Assembly: GCA_041287335.1 (NCBI GenBank)
Contig: JBEULM010000023.1
Span: 1-36,914, forward strand
DNA: 36,914 nt
Source of the DNA: Hydrogenobacter sp.
GTDB taxonomy: Bacteria; Aquificota; Aquificia; Aquificales; Aquificaceae
Direction: 5' to 3'
Made by a program: the position numbers and the translations under genes. Shown here piece by piece: positions 31,252-36,914 of this stretch (position 1 is the stretch's first letter; every line of letters starts with the position of its first letter). The notes beneath the pieces were generated by a model. It had not been told where the DNA came from. It saw only the letters and a program-made list of their open reading frames with translations, and ran no database searches.

Positions 31252-31723
31252 TCTTGAAAGCTTAATAGAGTTTTTGGAGAGAGAGAGAGCCAAAGGCAAG
31301 AAGATAGTCTTTACAAACGGATGCTTTGATCTGCTTCATGCCGGACACGCCCATTATCTAAAGAGGGCTAAGGAGTTAGGAGACATACTCGTGGTAGGCA
31401 TAAACTCGGACAGTTCCGTAAGGAGGATAAAAGGAGATAAAAGACCTATAATAAAACAGGAGATGAGAGCTTACCTTGTGGACAGCTTAAAACCAGTTGA
31501 TTACGTGGTGATATTTGAAGAGGACACACCAGAAAGGTTAATAAGGAGCATCAAGCCCCACGTACTTGTCAAAGGTGGAGACTGGAATATAGAGAATATA
31601 GTTGGTGCTGACTTTGTACTCTCTTACGGAGGAAGAGTGGAAAGGATAGAGTTCTCTTTTGATATATCCACGAGTATAATAGTGCAAAAAATCCTGTCTA
31701 TCTATAGAGACATTTCCAAGTGA
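31241..31723 (+). CDS. rfaE2: Heptose-1-phosphate adenylyltransferase (RfaE2/HldE-C type)
   Basis: 160 residues, a stand-alone nucleotidyltransferase domain. FTNGCFDLLHAGHAHYLKRAK carries the HxGH motif; GINSDSSVRRIKGDKRPI, VIFEEDTPERLI and LVKGGDW are family signatures. It activates D-glycero-beta-D-manno-heptose 1-phosphate with ATP for lipopolysaccharide core synthesis. The kinase half is not adjacent. Overlaps glgA by 11 bases and converges with the recO-like gene (22-base overlap). Confidence 0.9.
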   Translation: MILDLESLIEFLERERAKGKKIVFTNGCFDLLHAGHAHYLKRAKELGDILVVGINSDSSVRRIKGDKRPIIKQEMRAYLVDSLKPVDYVVIFEEDTPERLIRSIKPHVLVKGGDWNIENIVGADFVLSYGGRVERIEFSFDISTSIIVQKILSIYRDISK

Positions 31724-32277
31724 GCGTCTATGATCTTTTCTATCTTACTGATGATCTCTTTATCAAGTTTCATCCTTTCAAGCAGTAATTTTCTACCCTC
31801 AGATAAAGTTCTTACAACGGATCTTATGTCTTCTTCAAAGATCATTTCTTTGTAAAGCCCCATAGCTTTGAGAATATCCAGTTTGAACCTGAGAAAAAAT
31901 ATGCTAACGTTTTTGATCCTTATAGAGAGGTAATTTAGAAATACCTCAAAAAGTTGCTTATCGTAATACCTCACCCATTTTATAAAAAAACCTGCGAGAC
32001 TGCACATCCACAGGTATCTTTCGTAACTTTCCAAAGCTAAATAGGACAGAAAACTCACCTTACTTATATCTATGGGGATTATTATCTCACCGCTTTGCCT
32101 GTAGGTGAGTTCAACTACATTGAAGGGTTCAAAAATACCAGCATATCTGCTCTGCGCAAGTGCGCCCTCCCTCACAAAGAGGTTCATCACTCCACCCCAA
32201 CCGTAAACCTTAAGTAAAAGATCCTCCTCCCCCACGAGAAGTCTCCTTAGTACGATCACCTTGCTTTTTGAGGACAT
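31702..32277 (-). CDS. recO: RecO-like DNA repair protein, short form
   Basis: 191 residues. The opening SKVIVLRRLLVGEEDLLLKVYGWGGVMNLFVREGA matches the OB-fold N-terminus of RecO, and FEPFNVVELTYRQSGE the next strand pair. RecO normally has about 240 residues and often a four-Cys zinc site; here neither the length nor the zinc Cys are found. RecO loads RecA on SSB-coated DNA in the RecFOR pathway. The call rests mainly on the N-terminal pattern. Confidence 0.65.
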   Translation of the reverse strand: MSSKSKVIVLRRLLVGEEDLLLKVYGWGGVMNLFVREGALAQSRYAGIFEPFNVVELTYRQSGEIIIPIDISKVSFLSYLALESYERYLWMCSLAGFFIKWVRYYDKQLFEVFLNYLSIRIKNVSIFFLRFKLDILKAMGLYKEMIFEEDIRSVVRTLSEGRKLLLERMKLDKEIISKIEKIIDAHLEMSL

Positions 32278-32278
32278 G

Positions 32279-32287
32279 TGTTATAAT
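32279..32287 (+). promoter_or_regulatory. Extended -10 promoter of panC
   Basis: TGTTATAAT, an extended -10 element between the divergent recO-like and panC genes, whose start codons are 34 bases apart. The panC ATG (32312) has GGAG upstream, so this message keeps a short normal leader. Confidence 0.5.
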
Positions 32288-32311
32288 TTACTCCCACAAA
32301 GGAGAGATGAA

Positions 32312-33181
32312 ATGCCTACCTTGTTCAGGAAAGTCAAAGATGTGAGAAACTATATAAGGAATCTAAGACATTCTGCGGAAAACAATTACAGCGTAGGTTT
32401 AGTTCCAACCATGGGATATCTACACGAAGGACACATGGAGCTTGTGAGAAAGTCTAAACTTCAGAACGATATAACCGTGGTTAGTATATACGTCAACCCC
32501 CTTCAGTTTGGTAAAGGCGAAGATTACGAAAGATATCCCAGAGATCTGGAGAGGGATCTCGCCATGTGTGAAGAAGCGGGTGTAGATATAGTATTTGCCC
32601 CGACAGATGAGGAGATTTATCCACAAAAGCCTAAGGTGGAAATAAATGTGGAGGGGATAAGCAACGTACTTGAGGGAGCTTTCAGGACAGGTCACTTCAG
32701 CGGTGTTGCCCTGATAGTCCTGAAGCTCTTTAACATAGTTCAGCCCGATAGGGCATACTTTGGCGAAAAAGACTTTCAACAACTAAAACTCATAGAGAGA
32801 CTCGTAAGGGATCTATCTTATCCGGTTGAAATAGTGCCTGTACCTACAGTGAGGGACAAAGATGGTCTTGCGTTGAGTTCAAGAAATACCTATCTGAAGG
32901 AAAACGAAAGGGAATCCGCACTTTCCATATACAGATCCTTTCTGATAGCTCAAAAGCTCTTTAAGGTAGGAAACACGAAAGCCGAAGACCTCAAAGAAGC
33001 AATAAAGGATTACATAAGCAGGCATCCACACGTTAAAAAGATAGATTACGTGGAGATAGTGGATGAAGAATTTAACATAAAAAGCGGTGAAGTTTCTGAA
33101 GGTGATAGGATACTCGTTGCGGTTTGGATAGGTGATACGAGACTTATAGACAACTGGAGGCTTAGCTATGAAGAGGTATGA
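32312..33181 (+). CDS. panC: Pantothenate synthetase PanC
   Basis: 289 residues from the ATG at 32312. Family marks: [20 protein letters not shown] (HxGH), [76 protein letters not shown]. It joins pantoate and beta-alanine. It overlaps ribH by 14 bases, forming a compact panC-ribH-nusB unit. Confidence 0.96.
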   Translation: MPTLFRKVKDVRNYIRNLRHSAENNYSVGLVPTMGYLHEGHMELVRKSKLQNDITVVSIYVNPLQFGKGEDYERYPRDLERDLAMCEEAGVDIVFAPTDEEIYPQKPKVEINVEGISNVLEGAFRTGHFSGVALIVLKLFNIVQPDRAYFGEKDFQQLKLIERLVRDLSYPVEIVPVPTVRDKDGLALSSRNTYLKENERESALSIYRSFLIAQKLFKVGNTKAEDLKEAIKDYISRHPHVKKIDYVEIVDEEFNIKSGEVSEGDRILVAVWIGDTRLIDNWRLSYEEV

Positions 33182-33632
33182 AGGACTTTTAAAAGCGGAT
33201 GGTGTGAGGTTCGGTATAGTAGCGAGCAGATTTAACCACTTGCTTGTGGATAGGTTAGTAGAGGGGGCATTAGACTGCATAATGAGGCACGGCGGTTCGG
33301 AAGAGAATATACATATAGCGAGAGTTCCAGGTTCTTGGGAAATACCCCTGATCGTTAAGGAAATGGCTCTGAGAGATGACTTAGATGCACTGATAGCTCT
33401 GGGAGTGCTAATAAGAGGACAAACTCCTCATTTTGAGTATATAGCTAGTGAGGTATCAAAGGGACTTGCTCTCGTGAGTCTTGAGACAAGAAAACCCGTA
33501 TCTTTTGGAATAATCACCGCAGATTCCCTTGAACAAGCCATAGAGCGAGCCGGCACAAAGCAAGGAAACAAAGGTTGGGAGGCAGCCCTTTCGGCTATAG
33601 AGATGGTAAACCTCTTAAGAAGTCTTAGATGA
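33168..33632 (+). CDS. ribH: 6,7-dimethyl-8-ribityllumazine synthase RibH
   Basis: 154 residues, family size. Marks: [62 protein letters not shown] and [34 protein letters not shown]. It forms the riboflavin precursor. It overlaps nusB by 4 bases (ATGA), a pairing seen in many bacteria. Confidence 0.96.
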   Translation: MKRYEGLLKADGVRFGIVASRFNHLLVDRLVEGALDCIMRHGGSEENIHIARVPGSWEIPLIVKEMALRDDLDALIALGVLIRGQTPHFEYIASEVSKGLALVSLETRKPVSFGIITADSLEQAIERAGTKQGNKGWEAALSAIEMVNLLRSLR

Positions 33633-34033
33633 TATACAAACAAAAGGCTAGAAAGGATGCCTTCCTCGTTCTTTACCAATGGGACATAAAGGCGGACAAA
33701 CTTGAAGATATAACAGAAGACTACATAGCTTCAAACCTCATAAAACATCCTGAGCGCAGAAGGTATATAAGGAAGCTCGTAAGGACATACATGGAAAAGG
33801 CAAAACAGATAGATGGTCTCATATCGGAGCTGAGCCAGGATTGGGAAATAGACAGAATGGGGTACATAGAGAGGAACATACTCAGAGTTGCCTTAGCCGA
33901 GATACTCTTTGTAGGTGTAAAGAACCTAAAGGCTGTGATCAAGGACTACGTGAAGCTAACTATCAAGTACGCAGGCAAAGAACCCGCCAAGTTCGTAAAC
34001 GGCGTTTTGGGTAAAGCCATTAAATCTCTTTGA
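33629..34033 (+). CDS. nusB: Transcription antitermination factor NusB
   Basis: 134 residues, all-helical. Marks: [12 protein letters not shown] at the start, then [20 protein letters not shown] and [31 protein letters not shown]. It binds boxA with NusE in rRNA operon antitermination. It is translationally coupled to ribH; its 3' end overlaps hisA (convergent) by 14 bases. Confidence 0.95.
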   Translation: MIYKQKARKDAFLVLYQWDIKADKLEDITEDYIASNLIKHPERRRYIRKLVRTYMEKAKQIDGLISELSQDWEIDRMGYIERNILRVALAEILFVGVKNLKAVIKDYVKLTIKYAGKEPAKFVNGVLGKAIKSL

Positions 34034-34727
34034 TGTTCAGTTTTCCTTCGTATATAGCCTTTCCAACTACCACACCTTCAACTACACCGTAAAGCCTCTT
34101 TACGTCCTCAAGGCTTGAAACCCCGCCGGAGGCAAGAAGAGGCTTCTTGACAAATTTTTTAAACTTCAGGTATATATCTACATCCACACCCTCGAGGCTC
34201 CCATCTTTCTCTATATTTGTGTATAGATACCCCCATATATGGAGATTTTCAAACTTAAGCGCCAGTTCTTCCGGACCCAAAGAACTCTCTTCCTGCCAAC
34301 CGCTTACAGCAACCTTGCCCCTTTTCGCATCCACGGAGAGTATAATCCTATCCGGAAAAGCCTCAACTATAGATTTAAAAATGGAAGGTTCTCTCAGCGC
34401 AACGGTTCCTGCAACGAAAAGATCTATACCTTCATCGTCAAGTACCTGACACACCTCCAGGCTCCTTATACCGCCTCCTACCTGTATCTGACCGGAAAAG
34501 ACTCTCCTGATCTTTTTTATGGTTTCTATGTTTTTTGGCATACCCTCAAGACTTCCGTCAAGATCAACCACATGTAGCCTTTTAAAGCCAATCTCATTAA
34601 AAAGTTTTGCTACCTCTTCAGGATGCAGAGGATACTCTTTGACGCTCTCAAAACTACCTCTGTATAACCTTACAACTTTTCCTTCCTTTATGTCTATGGC
34701 AGGTATAATGAAGGATCTGAGATCCAT
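34020..34727 (-). CDS. hisA: Phosphoribosylformimino-5-aminoimidazole carboxamide ribotide isomerase HisA
   Basis: 235 residues, TIM barrel. Marks: IIPAIDIKEGKVVRLYRG, LHVVDLDGSLEG, IQVGGGIRSLEV, DLFVAGTVALREP, ILSVDAKRGKVAVSGWQEES and LLASGGVSSLEDVKRL. The catalytic Asp8-type (AIDIK) and Asp in VDLDGS are present. Fourth step of histidine synthesis. It begins 5 bases after the stop of the preceding leftward gene, with no Shine-Dalgarno and TACAAT seven bases before the ATG. Confidence 0.95.
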   Translation of the reverse strand: MDLRSFIIPAIDIKEGKVVRLYRGSFESVKEYPLHPEEVAKLFNEIGFKRLHVVDLDGSLEGMPKNIETIKKIRRVFSGQIQVGGGIRSLEVCQVLDDEGIDLFVAGTVALREPSIFKSIVEAFPDRIILSVDAKRGKVAVSGWQEESSLGPEELALKFENLHIWGYLYTNIEKDGSLEGVDVDIYLKFKKFVKKPLLASGGVSSLEDVKRLYGVVEGVVVGKAIYEGKLNIKEI

Positions 34728-34732
34728 CCAAA

Positions 34733-35125
34733 TTATTGTAACATCAATTTGAAGCAGTCAGACTTTTTGATGAAGTCTTTAGCCCTTTTTTCCTCACCCT
34801 TGATCAGAAATACTTTATCTTCGTAAGGACCCTCTATCCTTAACCCTGCGAGTTCAAGATCTTTAGAGAGCTTTAAGAAACTCACGTCCTTTACAAGTTT
34901 TACTTGCACACCCTCTACACCCATTGTAGTGTATTCCTTGGGTTTGAAATAATTGTATATATGCAGTGAGAGAAGGAGAAAGATAGCTAAAGACTCCAAA
35001 ACCATCAATCTGAGGATCTTCTTCCTCTTGTACCTTTCTATCCTCAGCAAAACGATATGATCAAGCGCATCAATTGGCTCTTTGCCCCTGTAAAACTCCT
35101 CAAAAGCTTTCTTTAAGTTCTTCAT
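34733..35125 (-). CDS. Single-pass membrane protein, possible anti-sigma factor
   Basis: 130 residues. A cytoplasmic basic N-terminus (about 1-38), one membrane helix (LRLMVLESLAIFLLLSLHIYNYF, about 39-61) and an outer domain of about 65 residues. The gene overlaps the ECF sigma gene by 26 bases, the usual arrangement of sigma/anti-sigma pairs. The zinc HxxxCxxC motif of ZAS anti-sigma factors is absent. The anti-sigma role is inferred from context and topology. Confidence 0.6.
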   Translation of the reverse strand: MKNLKKAFEEFYRGKEPIDALDHIVLLRIERYKRKKILRLMVLESLAIFLLLSLHIYNYFKPKEYTTMGVEGVQVKLVKDVSFLKLSKDLELAGLRIEGPYEDKVFLIKGEEKRAKDFIKKSDCFKLMLQ

Positions 35126-35645
35126 CCTTAAGCTCCTTTATAACTTCCAGAAGCCTCTTCTTTGCGTAAAACACCCTCGTCTTTACCGTACCCAGAGGTA
35201 TGCCCAAAATCTTAGCTATTTCTTCATAGGGAAGTTCCTCGTAAAAGGCAAGGTGAAGTACCTCCCTGTGCGCAACTGATAGCCTATCCAAAGCCTTCTT
35301 CACCAGCTCTACACTCTCGCTATCTATAGATTGGTCCTCAAAGATGGCGTCGTGTTCCATGATCTCCACCGTTTTTATCTCCCTCATCCTCTTTCTGAGC
35401 ATATTTCTACTAACGTTTCTCGCTATTCCAAAGAGCCAAGTACTCACCTTAGAACTCCCTTTGAAGTTTTTTGCGCTCCTCCAGACCTGATAAAAGGTTT
35501 CGATCAGAGCTTCCTGAGCATCTTCGTAATTCTCAAGCAGTCCGTAAATGTAGAAGAAGAGTCTGTTTTTGTAAAGATCCATAAGTTTCTTGAGAGCCTT
35601 CTCGTCACCTCTGGCTATCTGATCGAGCAGTTCCTCATCTCTCAT
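35100..35645 (-). CDS. ECF-type sigma-70 family factor
   Basis: 181 residues. Region 2: LFFYIYGLLENYEDAQEALIETFYQVWRSAKNFKGSSKVSTWLFGIARNVSRNMLRKR. Region 4: LSVAHREVLHLAFYEELPYEEIAKILGIPLGTVKTRVFYAKKRLLEVI. Regions 1 and 3 are missing, which defines group 4 (ECF) sigma factors, active under envelope or other stress. It is paired with a membrane protein that may hold it inactive. A GAACTT box (35702-35697, minus) upstream resembles an ECF -35. Confidence 0.92.
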   Translation of the reverse strand: MRDEELLDQIARGDEKALKKLMDLYKNRLFFYIYGLLENYEDAQEALIETFYQVWRSAKNFKGSSKVSTWLFGIARNVSRNMLRKRMREIKTVEIMEHDAIFEDQSIDSESVELVKKALDRLSVAHREVLHLAFYEELPYEEIAKILGIPLGTVKTRVFYAKKRLLEVIKELKDEELKESF

Positions 35646-35706
35646 GGGAGTATTTTAAGACTGCTCTCATATAGTATGTGTAAACTCTAACCGTCAAAGT
35701 TCGGTT

Positions 35707-35712
35707 TATAAT
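35707..35712 (+). promoter_or_regulatory. -10 box of the pseudopilin gene
   Basis: TATAAT, with the ATG at 35722 nine bases later and no Shine-Dalgarno: another case of a -10 box set almost on the start codon. Confidence 0.5.
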
Positions 35713-35721
35713 TTTCCTAAC

Positions 35722-36048
35722 ATGAGGGGATTTACCTTACTTGAGCTGATCATAGTTATCACTATAACAGCCATGCTTACCCTCGTTGTGCTTCCCACAC
35801 TTGAGAGAAAATTTTTTGGAGAGAAGGACATTCTCAGGGCTTTTATACTAAAAAACTTGAATCTTGCCATGAAGACAGGTAAGGTTATTGAGCTTTTGGG
35901 AGATGGTAAAAGCATATCATCCTCAACAGGGGAAAAGTTAAACTTGCCCCTCATGGGAAGGTGTTACATATACCCAAGCGGAGAGTTAAGACAGTGCTGG
36001 TTTGGGAAAGGAGGAGATCGTGTTTATTACACACTACTTGACTTCTGA
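35722..36048 (+). CDS. Type II secretion pseudopilin (GspH-like)
   Basis: 108 residues. The prepilin leader is very short (MRG) and cleavage before the Phe gives FTLLELIIVITITAML, with the conserved Glu5. The soluble part is small, with DKSIS-like turns and a late Cys pair (GRCYIYPSGELRQCW) that may form a disulfide. It probably belongs to the type II secretion system whose E-L-M-K genes are at 7242-11054; a type IV pilus subunit is the alternative. It overlaps the next gene by 29 bases. Confidence 0.75.
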   Translation: MRGFTLLELIIVITITAMLTLVVLPTLERKFFGEKDILRAFILKNLNLAMKTGKVIELLGDGKSISSSTGEKLNLPLMGRCYIYPSGELRQCWFGKGGDRVYYTLLDF

Positions 36049-36914
36049 AATAGAGGGAAAAAAGCGCAAAAACCTGGAGTATATTCGGAAGGTATCGCCC
36101 CACTTTTATAACTTTTTAAACCTGAATGGAAAAATAAACTCTCAGGTAACTTATTGGCTGGGTAGGTGGGACCTTTTGATCAACGGCACATCCCTTTACG
36201 GAGGTGATGCATACGCAAACACCAAAAGGCAGTTTGAAGCTTACCTTAAAACTCCAAACTCCTTTAGCACACCCTCTTATATATATGAATTCCCACAAGA
36301 TACTATAGATGGGAGGCTTTCTGAAAACTTAAAGAGAATACTTATATCATCGGAACTCGCTGAGCGGTGCAAAGAGAAAAAAAGTGTCGGTACGGTGTTA
36401 GTCTTTGGTGTAGGACTGGGTTTTCATATAGATTTTCTTACCGAGCATTACGATATAAAACAGCTCATACTTGTGGAAACCGACGTTGAGCTGATAAAAC
36501 CCACCCTATACACCCTTGACTGGGAAAAACTGCTCAGCATATACAATGGGAAAGACAAAATAATCAGCTTTTATCTGCATACAGACCCAGAACTTTTAGC
36601 TGCTGGGCTTTTAGACCACCTCATAGCATACTACAATCCCACGCTTTTGACCCACTTTCACTTATACATGCACAGGCAAGATCCAGTTCTCGTAGAAGGT
36701 GCCAAAAAGTTCTTTGCCTCCAACAAATCTCCTATCGCAGGTTTTGGTTACTTTCAGGACGAGCTTTGGTCGTTGGAATACACCCTTGAGAACATAAAAA
36801 GGGAGATACCCCTCTATCAGGGAAAGAAGCAAGTCCCATCAGACGCTGTTGCCTTCGTCATAGGAGCGGGTCCTTCCCTTGAGTATGCCCTTGACTTTAT
36901 CAAAAATAACAAAG
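36020..36914 (+). CDS. DUF115/Maf-type glycosyltransferase (partial, runs off the window)
   Basis: Starts at GTG 36020 behind AAGGAGGAG and stays open to the last base (298 codons). SVGTVLVFGVGLGFHIDFLTEHYDIKQLILVETD is the Rossmann-like N-terminal part, and VAFVIGAGPSLEYALDFIK the conserved GxGPSL motif of the DUF115/MptE-like family that includes flagellin-modifying Maf proteins. It may glycosylate a surface structure; its link to the pseudopilin gene is suggestive only. The C-terminal half is outside the window. Confidence 0.8.
   Translation, partial: MFITHYLTSEIEGKKRKNLEYIRKVSPHFYNFLNLNGKINSQVTYWLGRWDLLINGTSLYGGDAYANTKRQFEAYLKTPNSFSTPSYIYEFPQDTIDGRLSENLKRILISSELAERCKEKKSVGTVLVFGVGLGFHIDFLTEHYDIKQLILVETDVELIKPTLYTLDWEKLLSIYNGKDKIISFYLHTDPELLAAGLLDHLIAYYNPTLLTHFHLYMHRQDPVLVEGAKKFFASNKSPIAGFGYFQDELWSLEYTLENIKREIPLYQGKKQVPSDAVAFVIGAGPSLEYALDFIKNNK

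Overview
The window looks like a chromosomal segment of a thermophilic, chemolithoautotrophic bacterium of the Aquificales (Hydrogenobacter/Thermocrinis type). This is inferred from the gene complement: sulfur-compound uptake with c-type cytochromes, a MauG-type peroxidase, an archaeal-type DhnA aldolase, a biotin carboxylase subunit and type II secretion genes. Genes are very tightly packed (4-bp ATGA overlaps, convergent 3' ends that overlap by a few bases), codon use is AGA/AGG- and ATA-rich, and many start codons sit only 6-10 bases after a TATAAT-like box.

Left region (1-7226): two divergent transcription units. Leftward are a lipoprotein of beta-propeller type and a diheme cytochrome. 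Rightward are a small lipoprotein, a triheme cytochrome, an outer-membrane porin, a YeeE/YedE (TsuA-like) sulfur transporter, a TusA sulfur carrier, DsrE-like small proteins and a diheme cytochrome. Each unit has a near-consensus sigma-54 (-24/-12) promoter, and a dyad between them is placed where an enhancer-binding activator would sit. I read this as an inducible system that takes a reduced sulfur compound through both membranes, carries the sulfur on protein thiols and moves electrons through cytochromes.

Central core (7242-20534): type II secretion genes gspE-L-M-K, a CPBP-type membrane protease, tRNA-Gly(CCC), a diheme peroxidase, accC, a TonB-like protein, a DhnA aldolase, fabI, an aminotransferase, a sodium/solute symporter, ubiX, a YmdB-type phosphodiesterase, then tRNA-Leu(UAG) and tRNA-Val(UAC).

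Accessory region (20500-about 25600): a decayed integrative element begins in the 3' end of tRNA-Val and ends at a 25-bp copy of that tRNA end at 22891-22915. It holds about 430 bases of non-coding DNA dense in repeats, small membrane proteins, a possible small DNA-binding protein and a tyrosine integrase that has lost its catalytic core. Immediately beyond lies a four-gene leftward cassette: a very acidic protein, two tandem paralogues I cannot assign to any family, and a nucleotidyltransferase-like protein. This cassette is the best candidate for an undescribed defence or toxin-antitoxin-like system.

Right region (25733-36914): a response regulator/histidine kinase pair with a PepSY protein and a four-repeat membrane protein. 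The PepSY gene is preceded by four PmrA-like half-sites in 11-bp register. Then come nadC, glgA, an RfaE2-type adenylyltransferase, a short RecO, panC, ribH, nusB, hisA, an ECF sigma factor with a possible membrane-bound partner, a type II pseudopilin and a DUF115/Maf-type glycosyltransferase that runs off the end.
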